DNA from: Bacteroidota bacterium
Lineage (GTDB): Bacteria > Bacteroidota > Bacteroidia > Bacteroidales > Prolixibacteraceae
Length of the DNA stretch: 47,076 bases
Assembly (NCBI GenBank): GCA_023428545.1
Contig: JAEYXH010000020.1
Location: 1-47,076 of the forward strand
Direction of reading: 5' to 3'
Shown: one piece after another, positions 23,691 through 32,703 of the stretch
How positions within the stretch are numbered: position 1 is the stretch's first letter
How the letters are laid out: each line of letters starts with the position of its first letter
Notes under the pieces: generated by a model
Seen by the model: the letters and a program-made list of their open reading frames with translations, nothing else
What the model was told of the DNA's origin: nothing
Databases searched by the model: none
Made by a program: the position numbers and the translations under genes

Positions 23691-23882
23691 TTAATCTTCC
23701 TGCCTCTGCAAGCCCTGAATGTAAATAGCCTTCTTCAGCTCAGTTCTTTTTTTAACCGACGGTTTCGAAAAAGCTTGTCTTTCACGAAGTTCCTTAATCA
23801 CGCCAGTTTTTTCAAATTTTCTCTTGAACCTTTTCAAGGCCCTTTCGATGTTCTCGCCTTCTTTTACGGGAATAATAATCAT
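23691..23882 (-). CDS. rpsU: 30S ribosomal protein S21
   Basis: A basic 63-residue protein with the S21 signatures VKEGENIERALKRFKRKFEK and IKELRERQAFSKPSVKK. S21 sits near the anti-Shine-Dalgarno end of 16S rRNA; in Bacteroidota, together with bS18 and bS6, it helps sequester the anti-SD, in line with the rarity of SD sequences here. First gene after the promoter at 23919-23949, 30 bases before xerC. Confidence 0.97.
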   Translation of the reverse strand: MIIIPVKEGENIERALKRFKRKFEKTGVIKELRERQAFSKPSVKKRTELKKAIYIQGLQRQED

Positions 23883-23918
23883 ATCTTTTTTCTATTAACT
23901 ATTTTTGAAATCGAGGCG

Positions 23919-23949
23919 CAAATTTAGAAATTATTCAGTCGTAATCAAA
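23919..23949 (-). promoter_or_regulatory. promoter of rpsU-xerC-hpf
   Basis: Minus strand: TTTG (23946-23949), 19 bases, TAAATTTG (23919-23926). Full consensus match, with transcription expected about 30 bases upstream of the rpsU start codon. Confidence 0.78.
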
Positions 23950-24002
23950 TATAAGATAAAAAATTGTTTTTCGGTAATGATAAACGTTAACAATACAAAA
24001 AT

Positions 24003-25103
24003 TCACCAGGGTATCAGGTAGGGTGATATCCTTTTATATTCAGAGACTGTGAAGATGGTATCAGTCATTAGTTCCTCAATATTTTCCCATGGCCCTCTGG
24101 ATGATCTGCGGTCTACAATCAGACGGGCCTGCCTGGGCGAAATATAGGGATGGGCTCTCAGATCTGTATATTCGGCCAAATTAATCTTCAGCATTTTAAT
24201 CTTATGGCTGTCAGCCTTTAGATAAGGGTTGATCCGTGCATAGACCTCGTCTGTCATCCCGTAAACCTCATGAATCTGTTCCACTGAGTAATACCCCCCT
24301 AAAAGTTTCCCGTAGCGCAGTATCCGGGATGCAAATGCCGGTCCAATCCAGGGAACGGCAACCAGACCTGTTGAATCGGCATCATTTAGTTCGACGGCCG
24401 CAGCAACTGCATTTTGCTCTTCCCTGACAGGCAAAGAAGGTAACTTGATGTACGGATATACCTTATCGAAAAATTCCTTCTCTATACCATATATTTTTGA
24501 TAAATCCTCCTTGTACCGAATAATCCCACCTTTCGATACATATCCCCGAAGATTTGATGCAGCAAAATCAGTAAACCCAAGCTTCTTCAAAGAATCTACT
24601 GAAGTGGTGTTCGGATCAAAAAAGAACAACCCGGTCTCTATCCTTTCCTCCTGCGCAATATGATCTTGCTTTTCAGGCTTTACAGGAAAATATACATAGG
24701 GAGATATCAGGGCAAACAAGCTGTCAGACATTCCATAAATTTTTTTTACATCTTCAGCCTTTTTGAATGTGCCACCACTTTGACGGTATTTCAATATATT
24801 CCTTTTGATTCGTTCGGGAATATCTAATCTTTCGATGGTTTCTTCGTCGATGGAGTTGGGATCAAATGGAAAAAAGGATCGGTCAGTCTTAGGCGAAGCC
24901 GTTTGTTCGGACCGTTGCAATTCTTCAATGATCCCCGAAATTTCTGAATAATCGAAAGATTCCCGGGGAACAATTCTGCTGCTAATTACTCTAGAAACAA
25001 TCGCAATAATGAGGAATACAGAGGCCAATAAGAAGCCACGCCATTCCGATTGGGTCAAACTGAAATATTTCCGGATTAAACCCCGGATTTTCTCCATGAT
25101 CAT
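24003..25103 (-). CDS. membrane-anchored protein with four helix-hairpin-helix (ComEA-like) repeats
   Basis: A 366-residue protein with one N-terminal transmembrane segment (about 23-42) and four tandem repeats of about 60 residues at roughly 78-138, 155-217, 235-295 and 305-366. Each has the helix-hairpin-helix pattern: an FDPN or LND-type start, a hydrophobic helix, a G-containing hairpin, K/E-D...YGM or equivalent, and an ending of the form I-P-Y. Such HhH domains bind DNA in ComEA. With an outside-facing C-terminus this could be a DNA-uptake or cell-surface DNA-binding protein, but no competence gene is next to it. The start may be the second Met (25097), since MEKIRG is the more usual N-terminus. 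Confidence 0.82.
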   Translation of the reverse strand: MIMEKIRGLIRKYFSLTQSEWRGFLLASVFLIIAIVSRVISSRIVPRESFDYSEISGIIEELQRSEQTASPKTDRSFFPFDPNSIDEETIERLDIPERIKRNILKYRQSGGTFKKAEDVKKIYGMSDSLFALISPYVYFPVKPEKQDHIAQEERIETGLFFFDPNTTSVDSLKKLGFTDFAASNLRGYVSKGGIIRYKEDLSKIYGIEKEFFDKVYPYIKLPSLPVREEQNAVAAAVELNDADSTGLVAVPWIGPAFASRILRYGKLLGGYYSVEQIHEVYGMTDEVYARINPYLKADSHKIKMLKINLAEYTDLRAHPYISPRQARLIVDRRSSRGPWENIEELMTDTIFTVSEYKRISPYLIPW

Positions 25104-25229
25104 ACAAGATGAATTCCAAATCCAGCCAATGAAATTTAAATGTCAGGTAATCGGCAGTAATCCATGTATTTTTACAGGTCATTTTCAAACCTGAAAAAGT
25201 TGAATTAGAGCCAAACCAAAGAAACAAAA

Positions 25230-25266
25230 AGAAAAATATCCGACCAATAAACTGATCGGATATTTC
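25230..25266 (-). terminator. intrinsic terminator after the Na+ symporter gene
   Basis: AAATATCCGA (25256-25265) pairs with TCGGATATTT (25234-25243) on the minus strand, followed by a T-rich run, about 20 bases after the symporter stop codon. Confidence 0.82.
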
Positions 25267-25286
25267 ACATATGTTTATAATTTATT

Positions 25287-26648
25287 TTACAGTTTGATTA
25301 ATCCAATACCCTGAAGAAAAATAAAGGCAATGCATAAGGGTGCCAAAAACCTGATAACAAAAAGGAAAAATGGGAAAAAGCCAATTTTAAGCTTACCCTC
25401 ATTCGACAATTCCATTTTTGCTTTTTCGCGGCCAAAAAACCAGGCTACAAATAACACGATAAAGAATCCTCCCAAAGGCAACAAAATGTTGGCCGAGGTA
25501 TAATCTAGCAATTCAAAAACTGAATAACCAAATACTTTCCAACCTGACAATGCTCCCCACGATAATGCTGACATAACACCCAGGATTGAAACCAGGGAAA
25601 CAGAAATCCAGGTGGCAGCCTTTCTTTTCAAGTTCAATTCTTCAACAAAGAAAGCCACAATCACCTCAAGGACTGAAATGGTAGAAGTTAATGCAGCCAC
25701 TCCCAACAATACAAAAAACAGTATGGAGAAAAAATATCCTCCCATCATCTGCTGGAAAATATTTGGGAGCGTAATATAAACCAGTCCCGCTCCTGAGCCT
25801 GGGGCGATTCCAAAAGCAAAAACCGCAGGAAAAATGGCTAACCCTGCAAGGATGGCTACCAATGAATCGGCAAGGGCCACCGAAATGGCGGTATTTCCCA
25901 ATCTGTTATCTTTGGGCACATAGGAAGCATAGGTTATCAGAGTACCCATACCAATACTCAAAGAGAAAAAAGATTGTCCGAGTGCCTCAAGAACCGACTT
26001 GGTGGTAATTTTGGAAAAGTCAGGCTTAAAAAGGAATTTTATTCCTTCCATTGCTCCAGGTAAACTCATTGACCTGATAGCCATGATCAATAGTAACAAA
26101 ACCAATATTGGCATCAGGATCTTTGTCGATTTCTCTATTCCTTTCTTTACACCCATCATGATAATGCCAGCCGTCAAAGCCATGAAAACAAAAAACCAGA
26201 GCAACGGCCTGAAAGAGGAACCCTGGAATTCGGTAAACATCAACTCAAGCTCCGCGGCATCCTTTCCTGCAAATCCGTTCGTCAGCGACTGATAAAGATA
26301 TTCAAGTGTCCAACCGGCAACTGCAGTATAAAAGGCAAGGATCATAAAGGCAGCGACCACCCCCATAAGACCAATCAGGTACCAGGGCTTTCCTGGTGCC
26401 AATTTTCTGAAAGAACCAAAAGCGTTTTGCTGTGCCTTCCTTCCAATTACGAATTCAGAGAGCATCACCGGAACACCAATGACAAGTACAAAACCAATAT
26501 ATATCAGCAAAAAGGCAGCACCCCCATTTTCGCCAGCCACATAAGGGAAGCGCCAAATATTTCCAAGTCCTATAGCCGAGCCTGCAGTTGCGGCGATCAC
26601 GCCAAACCGGGAACCAAATAATTCCCTTCCGTTTGTTTCTTGCATCAT
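25287..26648 (-). CDS. neurotransmitter:sodium symporter (NSS/SNF) family transporter
   Basis: A polytopic membrane protein (LeuT fold, about 11-12 helices) that should couple Na+ entry to uptake of an amino acid or related amine. The TM1 signature GSAIGLGNIWRFPYVAGENG is intact, including the unwound GxG region, and IGIPV-type TM2 (VIGVPVMLSEFVIGRKAQ) follows. The ATG at 26648 is chosen; an upstream in-frame ATG at 26717 would add 23 unlikely residues before MQETNGRELFGSRFG. The length of 453 residues is close to bacterial NSS proteins. The substrate cannot be told. A -7-like TAATTTTG (26711-26718) lies upstream without a clear -33 box. Confidence 0.92.
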   Translation of the reverse strand: MMQETNGRELFGSRFGVIAATAGSAIGLGNIWRFPYVAGENGGAAFLLIYIGFVLVIGVPVMLSEFVIGRKAQQNAFGSFRKLAPGKPWYLIGLMGVVAAFMILAFYTAVAGWTLEYLYQSLTNGFAGKDAAELELMFTEFQGSSFRPLLWFFVFMALTAGIIMMGVKKGIEKSTKILMPILVLLLLIMAIRSMSLPGAMEGIKFLFKPDFSKITTKSVLEALGQSFFSLSIGMGTLITYASYVPKDNRLGNTAISVALADSLVAILAGLAIFPAVFAFGIAPGSGAGLVYITLPNIFQQMMGGYFFSILFFVLLGVAALTSTISVLEVIVAFFVEELNLKRKAATWISVSLVSILGVMSALSWGALSGWKVFGYSVFELLDYTSANILLPLGGFFIVLFVAWFFGREKAKMELSNEGKLKIGFFPFFLFVIRFLAPLCIAFIFLQGIGLIKL

Positions 26649-26823
26649 ACTAAGTTGGTTGTTGAATAAATTGATGTTCCACATACCATTATGCGAAACG
26701 GGGAGGTAAAAATGCAAAATTATTTCAATGTGTTACAAAAAACCCGGAAAAGATTATTAAATGAAATTTACGGGATACAGGCCCGCAACCTCCCATCTAA
26801 GTGAGTTTATAGTCTGAATGTCA

Positions 26824-29157
26824 TCAGAATGGGTAACCTATCGCAAACGAAAGGTTAAAGTCGTCACCCACCAATTTCCTGCTGCCGGGAATCCAGCCTC
26901 CGTTATCCTTCTGGGCAGGATCGCGCAGTTTCAAACCCAGATCAAGGCGGAAAATAAAATAATCGAAATCCAAACGGATACCCGTACCTGTTCCAACGGC
27001 AAACTGCTTGTAAAAGTCTCCAAGCCTGAACTGTGCACCAGGCCTGTTATCCTTTTCGTTGATAGCCCAAATGTTACCGACATCCAGAAAGAACGCGCTC
27101 TCAAGATAGCGAATCAGTCGAAACCGGTACTCCAGATTGGCTTCGAGTTTAATATCACCCGACTGGTTCGGATATGATCTTGGAGGGGCCTTAAAGGTGC
27201 CGGGGCCCAGTGACCTGACCTGCCATGCCCTGATTCCGTTGGCTCCTCCCGTGAAATATTTCTTTTCGAAAGGAAGAACATCGAAATTGCCATAGGGAAG
27301 TCCCACCCCGGCAAAAAACCGGCCCACAACCGAATTGTATCTGTCAATCATCACTCCTCTTCGTATCTCAATATCACTTTTCAAAAACTGCGCATACCTC
27401 GAATCAAGCAATGTAAAGTATTCCTGGGGTCTAAGACCGGTAGAATCAGCTTCCATGGTTTTTTTTGCCCCGGATAACAAGGAAAGTGCATAAAGCAGGT
27501 TCCCCGACGATTCGGCAGAGAATCTTAAATAATAATAGTTACTTCGAGAGTTGATTTCCTGGGTGTTATGGGTGAATGAATAGGACGTCCCAAAAATCAG
27601 GTGGTCAGTAAAGCTACTTTTAATATAGAGGTCATATATCGAATTCAGAAATGCCGGATCGAACCTGGAGAGATTGACGAGGTTGAAATCAACGACATCC
27701 CAATTGTGACGGGTATAGGCTGATGTCATCCATTCATATCCCAGTTTTACCGAAGATATAGTTCGGGTGTAGTCAGGCCTTCGCTGAAAGTTGTAACCAA
27801 CAGAAATCAGGGTTTTAGGCAATACATTCCCGAACGAATGAAAAAGGTTGGCAGGACCAAGTAATTTGGGAACACTCAAATTTGCTTCAATGCCAACCTC
27901 TCTCGTATTGAAATCGAGCGACTGTTCACTAACCACTGCCTGCTGGCGTTCCATGGCGCCCTTCAGTTTCAGGGACATAATTTCGGCTCCCCTGAAAAGA
28001 TTCCGGTGCATATAATTTACGTTTCCTGCCACCCCCAGATTCCCCGAAGTATTTGTACCTTCCAGATCAAAAGTAACTGCTTGCCGGGGCAAGGGGGCTA
28101 GATCAATGAAGCCGTTAAGCCATGCAGTATCCGATGCCTGACGGTTTTCCTGAAAGTAAATGTTAATAAAGCGAAACTGCCTCAGCCTGTTTAATGCAGT
28201 GAAGGTATCCTCTGCCTTTCCAAAGTGATAAAGTGAATCGGGCTTAAGGCGGTTTAACCTTTCAAACAACCGTGGGTTGTATGGAAATTCCTCCTTGAAA
28301 ATAAAATGGTTACCTCCAGAGGTGAGTGTATCGGGGTTCAGGCTTTCCATCATTCGGGGCTCACGACTATCGACCATTACCGACCAGTGTATATCCTTCA
28401 CATACCAGGGTCTAAAGATCCTGACAGAGTCTGCGCTGTTTCCTGAACCGGTTTCCACACGAAGGACCAAATCAGCCACACTCCCCTGCCCAAGTGTATC
28501 GGCATCAAAATACAGCATCGACTTGTTGAAGTAATAATAGCCCCGACTTCGATAGAATTGTGTGATGCGGTCGCGTTCGGCGTCCAGCATCTCTAAATCA
28601 AAGCGATTGCCTGTTTTTAAATCCCGCGTGGAATACTCCTCTTCAAAAAGCCTTTTAAATTCGCGTTCATGGATTTGGTTATTAACATTGCCGATACGGT
28701 ATACATTTCCTGTCTGGATAGAATATTTCAGGTTTACCTTTTTCCGGTCTGTATTCTCCTGGGCATTCATGTCAACCTGTGCACTATAGTATCCTTTATT
28801 GTGAAGGTATTGCATGATCTGGCTTTTCGACTGCTCTGCCGCAACTGGGTCAAATACCTGTGGCGCCTCCCCTGTCCGTTTTAGCCATCCATCAGGCTTT
28901 TTCCTTGAAGATATGTTATACAACCAAAGGTGAAACTTGAAAAAACCCAATATCCGGGTATTCTCCTCTATTCTCAAATAACTTTTCAGTTCTTCCTTAT
29001 CAACCTCCGGATTATTGACATCCACGACCACCTTATCCAGGAGGTATTCATCCTCTCCCAAATACCGCGTGGTTGAGCATGAAGCAAAAAACATCAGGAA
29101 AACCATCAAAAAGAGGATAATCCTGTAGCCGAACTCATATTTCCTGTATATTTTCAA
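26824..29157 (-). CDS. tamL: BamA/TamA-family outer-membrane lipoprotein (TamL type)
   Basis: A 777-residue lipoprotein: the signal peptide ends in a lipobox with C27 (FFASC-S). It is followed by POTRA-like segments (about 40-330, including KGYYSAQVDMNAQE and SRGYYYFNKSMLYFDADTL) and a C-terminal Omp85 barrel. The barrel shows GNLGVAGNVNYMHRNLFRGA, the lid-loop FTGGANGIRAWQVRSLGPG and a terminal aromatic strand NLSFAIGYPF. Omp85 proteins insert or assemble outer-membrane proteins; the lipidated TamA variant is characteristic of Bacteroidota and pairs with a TamB, not seen here. It is divergent from the RNA methyltransferase gene. TATTTTTG on the minus strand at 29175-29182 is a possible -7 element. 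Confidence 0.88.
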   Translation of the reverse strand: MKIYRKYEFGYRIILFLMVFLMFFASCSTTRYLGEDEYLLDKVVVDVNNPEVDKEELKSYLRIEENTRILGFFKFHLWLYNISSRKKPDGWLKRTGEAPQVFDPVAAEQSKSQIMQYLHNKGYYSAQVDMNAQENTDRKKVNLKYSIQTGNVYRIGNVNNQIHEREFKRLFEEEYSTRDLKTGNRFDLEMLDAERDRITQFYRSRGYYYFNKSMLYFDADTLGQGSVADLVLRVETGSGNSADSVRIFRPWYVKDIHWSVMVDSREPRMMESLNPDTLTSGGNHFIFKEEFPYNPRLFERLNRLKPDSLYHFGKAEDTFTALNRLRQFRFINIYFQENRQASDTAWLNGFIDLAPLPRQAVTFDLEGTNTSGNLGVAGNVNYMHRNLFRGAEIMSLKLKGAMERQQAVVSEQSLDFNTREVGIEANLSVPKLLGPANLFHSFGNVLPKTLISVGYNFQRRPDYTRTISSVKLGYEWMTSAYTRHNWDVVDFNLVNLSRFDPAFLNSIYDLYIKSSFTDHLIFGTSYSFTHNTQEINSRSNYYYLRFSAESSGNLLYALSLLSGAKKTMEADSTGLRPQEYFTLLDSRYAQFLKSDIEIRRGVMIDRYNSVVGRFFAGVGLPYGNFDVLPFEKKYFTGGANGIRAWQVRSLGPGTFKAPPRSYPNQSGDIKLEANLEYRFRLIRYLESAFFLDVGNIWAINEKDNRPGAQFRLGDFYKQFAVGTGTGIRLDFDYFIFRLDLGLKLRDPAQKDNGGWIPGSRKLVGDDFNLSFAIGYPF

Positions 29158-29238
29158 ATGAAAATCATTTCATGCAAAAATAGTGAAGTGAATATAGCGG
29201 AATATGTTATTTTGTATAAACATTTTAAAAATATTGTT

Positions 29239-30009
29239 GTGATCCCAAAATCCATACTTAAGTTGATTAAATCTCTTGAGCAAAAGAAATACCGGAAATC
29301 ATCCGGACTATTTCTTGTTGAAGGCAATAAAATGGTCATTGACCTACTTGAATCAGAAATTGACATTGAAACGTTGATTGTTACCGACAGTTTCCTGAGC
29401 GCCCATCCAACACTCAAGGATGCAAAAACAGAGTTGATATCAACTGACTGGGATCAAATCCGAAAAGCCAGCCTGCTAAAAACGCCACAGGAAGCCATGG
29501 CCATCTGCAAGATCCCGGAATACGACATCAACCAGGCAAATCCAACCAATAACTGGATCTTGTGTCTCGACGGCATCCAGGATCCCGGAAACCTTGGAAC
29601 CATCATACGGATTGCCGATTGGTTTGGGATCACTGATATTGTTTGTTCACCAGATACCGTGGATGCTTTTAACCCAAAAACTGTCCAGGCAACCATGGGA
29701 TCGATCTTTAGGACAAGGGTGCATTACACGCAGCTCCCTGAATATTTTGCACAAATGCAAGAAAGCAACATTTTTATCGGGGGAACATTTCTTGAGGGGG
29801 AAAACATCTATACCAAGTCTTTACCTTCAACCGGGATCATGATCATGGGAAATGAAGGATCAGGTATTCGTGAAGTAACATTTCCCTACATATCGGAAAA
29901 AATCTTCATCCCTTCTTTCGCAAAAGAAAAAACACATGCCGAATCCCTTAATGTTGGGGTAGCGACTGCCATTATCTGTTCAGAAATCAGGAGCAGGAAT
30001 TTTGGGTAG
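29239..30009 (+). CDS. SpoU/TrmH-family 2'-O-ribose RNA methyltransferase
   Basis: Methylates a ribose 2'-OH in tRNA or rRNA using SAM. The knotted SPOUT domain motifs are present: LDGIQDPGNLGTIIRIADWF, MGNEGSGIREVT and the C-terminal AESLNVGVATAIICSE. The N-terminal substrate domain begins KSILKLIKSLEQKKYRKSSG. The first in-frame ATG is at 29158, directly abutting the tamL start, but the extra 27 residues are not family-like. I therefore favour the GTG at 29239 (257 residues), which leaves an 81-base promoter region between the divergent genes. The target base is unknown; RlmB is one candidate relative. Confidence 0.88.
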   Translation: MIPKSILKLIKSLEQKKYRKSSGLFLVEGNKMVIDLLESEIDIETLIVTDSFLSAHPTLKDAKTELISTDWDQIRKASLLKTPQEAMAICKIPEYDINQANPTNNWILCLDGIQDPGNLGTIIRIADWFGITDIVCSPDTVDAFNPKTVQATMGSIFRTRVHYTQLPEYFAQMQESNIFIGGTFLEGENIYTKSLPSTGIMIMGNEGSGIREVTFPYISEKIFIPSFAKEKTHAESLNVGVATAIICSEIRSRNFG

Positions 30010-30012
30010 TAA

Positions 30013-30774
30013 TCATTCGAAGTGAAATACCAGCGTGAAAATATTCGACTTCAGTGATTTAATGGCTTCCGTATAATATTGCCGCTGGGTTTGGTCGGGA
30101 GCCGGCCCCAATATATCATTCAAACCGATACTAACCTTTGCTTCAACCGAAAACCGGAAAAACTGCAAATAGGTATCCCAGCCAGCGCCTAACTCGGCAT
30201 AAAAATTACCTCTTTTGATGGAAACCAGGTCTTCTGAGGCCGATTTGGAAATATCCACCCTGTAGGCTCCGCCAAAAACTACATAAGGCCGGTCATTATT
30301 GATGCGCAGTGCCTTATATTTTATGAGCAACGGAAAATCAAGAAAGGTACTTTTCAGGGAATATTCATATTGTGGATCTGTAAAAGTGAAATTATTGTCA
30401 ATCACTTCCCGGTTGTATTTCAGTTTCCGTTCCCCAAACGACATTCCGGGGAGAAATCTCAGGTCAAGATCACGGGTCAGGCGCAAACTTGTAACCATCC
30501 CTACCGTGAACCCGGGAATCAAGCCTGCAACATCACCCGTGACTGTATCTAATGCACCCGGGTTTCCTGCCCAGTTCCTTACCATGAAATCCTTGTTCTC
30601 ACCAATAGGCGCATAATTGACCACACTAAAATCAAGGGTATTCACCCCCAGTGAAAAACCGAAATGTAATTTCTTATCATCAAAAGTTGTAAGATATTTT
30701 TGTTTCACCTTCTGGGCCTGCACATGGCCCACAATCAGGAAACACAGAAACATCAATAGGATTCGCATGGTCAA
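30013..30774 (-). CDS. porT: PorT/SprT, outer-membrane protein of the type IX secretion system
   Basis: A 253-residue protein with a signal peptide (cleavage about after A20, HVQAQ) and an eight-strand-like beta-barrel of the PorT family: HFGFSLGVNTLDFSV, IPGFTVGMVTSLRL, DLRFLPGMSFGERKLKY, TFLDFPLLIKYKA and an aromatic last strand FTLVFHFE. Known PorT/SprT proteins are required for T9SS secretion and gliding. Its position beside ubiE is the one I recall for porT in other Bacteroidota, which favours true PorT over a generic PorT-like barrel. The SprB-repeat protein at 35043-41921 is a plausible client. Confidence 0.85.
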   Translation of the reverse strand: MTMRILLMFLCFLIVGHVQAQKVKQKYLTTFDDKKLHFGFSLGVNTLDFSVVNYAPIGENKDFMVRNWAGNPGALDTVTGDVAGLIPGFTVGMVTSLRLTRDLDLRFLPGMSFGERKLKYNREVIDNNFTFTDPQYEYSLKSTFLDFPLLIKYKALRINNDRPYVVFGGAYRVDISKSASEDLVSIKRGNFYAELGAGWDTYLQFFRFSVEAKVSIGLNDILGPAPDQTQRQYYTEAIKSLKSNIFTLVFHFE

Positions 30775-30834
30775 TCAGGTAAATGTCTGCTTCTAAAACA
30801 GTTCTGTCATGAAATTATTGCCCGCCGCCCCAGT

Positions 30835-31557
30835 TTACTTTACTCCCGTATAAATCGACACAATTCCACTGGTAAGCCTTTTGTATTTGCTTTCCCTGAA
30901 GCCAGCATTTTTCATCAATCCAATGAAATCGTCCTTTTCAGGAAAACTCAGAACCGACTCAGGAAGGTAGGAATAAGCTGCATTGTCCTTGGAAATCACT
31001 TTTCCAAACAAAGGCAATATATGCTTAAAATAGAAATTGTACAACTGCTTCATTGGAAACCTGTCGGGTTTTGAGAATTCAAGAACCACCAGCTTTTTGC
31101 CAGGCCGAAGAACCCTGTTAATCTCAACAAGCCCCTTTTGAGGGTCTTCAAAATTACGTACTCCAAAGGCAACCGTAACTGCATCAAAGGAATGATCGGA
31201 AAAGGGTAAATCCTCTGAATCACCCTTCAAAAATTCAACAGAAACCCCCGTTGAATGAAGATGTGATTTTTTACGGGCAATTTCAAGCATCCCCTCCGAG
31301 AGGTCAATGCCAATTATGTGGTGAGGTTTCAATTTCAAAGCAGCGGCCACCATATCTCCCGTGCCGGTGGCAACATCTAGCAGATCAATTACCTGCTGAT
31401 CAGCAAGCTCCCTAATAGCCTTCTTACGCCACCACTTATCAAGCGAGAGGGATAGAAAGTGATTGAGAAAATCGTATCTGTGAGAAATATTGTCGAACAT
31501 CATTTCCACCTGCTGCTTCTTGCTGCCGGCAGAATCCTTATAAGGTTTAACAGCCAT
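30835..31557 (-). CDS. ubiE: demethylmenaquinone methyltransferase
   Basis: SAM-dependent C-methyltransferase for the last step of menaquinone synthesis (MenG), consistent with a menaquinone-using Bacteroidota. Motifs are the N-terminal VEMMFDNISHRYDFLNHFLS, SAM-binding motif I DVATGTGDM (61-69), and the later VAFGVRNFEDPQKGLVEINR and SDYLPES-type (YSYLPESVLSFP) C-terminal block. The 240 residues are normal. Its start codon overlaps the stop of the upstream gene by one base (TAATG), so translation of the two is probably coupled. Confidence 0.96.
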   Translation of the reverse strand: MAVKPYKDSAGSKKQQVEMMFDNISHRYDFLNHFLSLSLDKWWRKKAIRELADQQVIDLLDVATGTGDMVAAALKLKPHHIIGIDLSEGMLEIARKKSHLHSTGVSVEFLKGDSEDLPFSDHSFDAVTVAFGVRNFEDPQKGLVEINRVLRPGKKLVVLEFSKPDRFPMKQLYNFYFKHILPLFGKVISKDNAAYSYLPESVLSFPEKDDFIGLMKNAGFRESKYKRLTSGIVSIYTGVK

Positions 31558-32597
31558 TAATAACCAGCGCTCATTTTATCGGTAAATCCGAATGAAATAT
31601 CATCAATCCTGATCTCTCCCCTGGTTACATGTCCCAGAGTAAAGAATGGAACCTTCATCTCAGTCAAGGTATCCACAAAATCATCTTCCATTTCAGGATT
31701 GACATCCACGATAATTCGGCCCATGGATTCACCAAAAAGGAAGGCATCCCTCCTGATTTCAGCATCGGTGGTAATGTCAAATCCAAGATTATTCGGGAAA
31801 GCAGCACGCAATAAGGTAAAAAACAATCCACCCTTCCCAACAGGATTAGCACTGTTTATAAGTCTCTTCTCGTGCAAAACACGTAATATCTCCTGAATTT
31901 TTACTTCTGTTGAAATATCAAAGGAAGGAAGAGGAGACTCGGAAATGCCATGATAGAATTCAAGATACTCGGAAGCACCAATATCATTCACCGACCTTCC
32001 GATCATGAAAATATTATTCCCTTTTTGCGAAAAAGTACCGGTAGTCAAACATTCCTTGTTCTTGATAAAACCCATCATGCTGATAATAATGGTAGGCGGC
32101 ACCGGACCGTGACCCTTAAAATGGTCAAACCTTATCTTTCGGTCCGTAATCTTCAGGTCAAAGTGTCTGCAGGCATTCTCCAGACCTTGTTTTGCACCTT
32201 TGGCTATTGAATGCCCATTGGGATCGGCAAAGTCGATATGATAGAGGAAGGCACTGAGTGCGACAGGCTGGGCACCAAAACACAACATTTTGCGTGCTGC
32301 GCGTGAAACCAGGATTTCAGTGGCCGTTTTTGGATCATCAACCAGGTGATGATGAATGGCGTGGGTGGTTATGGCCAAAGATTGCCCCGTAGCTTCAAGC
32401 TCAAATATGCCGCTCTCATCCGGATTATCATTTTCCAGACTTTCCGGAGTGATCGTCTCTTCACTGAAATCATTGAAATAGTTAATCGTTGAAAGATTGG
32501 GATTAACCATTAAAGAAAAAACAACATCTTCCAGATTATCAGGTTCAGGAATCGAATCGATTGTCAATTTCTTGGGGGATTGGACTTTTTCCTGCAT
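31557..32597 (-). CDS. stand-alone PurL/PurM-fold (AIR synthase-related) protein
   Basis: A 346-residue protein resembling one half of the PurL synthetase core. The segments NDIGASEYLEF (204-214) and LFGESMGRIIVDV (287-299) correspond to the conserved PurL blocks with SEY and SES-GR. The catalytic DxSxGG block of PurL is NPVGKGGLFF here (251-260), so a key Asp is missing. It is far too short to be a full PurL and lacks the glutaminase domain. I infer a non-purine or regulatory role; automatic labels of FGAM synthase would be doubtful. The start at 32597 gives MQEKVQSPKK; an in-frame ATG upstream (33038) would run antisense through the SDR gene. It overlaps ubiE by one base. Confidence 0.75.
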   Translation of the reverse strand: MQEKVQSPKKLTIDSIPEPDNLEDVVFSLMVNPNLSTINYFNDFSEETITPESLENDNPDESGIFELEATGQSLAITTHAIHHHLVDDPKTATEILVSRAARKMLCFGAQPVALSAFLYHIDFADPNGHSIAKGAKQGLENACRHFDLKITDRKIRFDHFKGHGPVPPTIIISMMGFIKNKECLTTGTFSQKGNNIFMIGRSVNDIGASEYLEFYHGISESPLPSFDISTEVKIQEILRVLHEKRLINSANPVGKGGLFFTLLRAAFPNNLGFDITTDAEIRRDAFLFGESMGRIIVDVNPEMEDDFVDTLTEMKVPFFTLGHVTRGEIRIDDISFGFTDKMSAGY

Positions 32598-32703
32598 GGG
32601 ATAATTTTTAGTCGTTGGAACAGCAAAGGTAATTAAGTACCAGAATAAACCATCACAACGAACTTTTTTTTTAAATTCGTTGCTCTTATCCAAAGCTTCA
32701 ATA

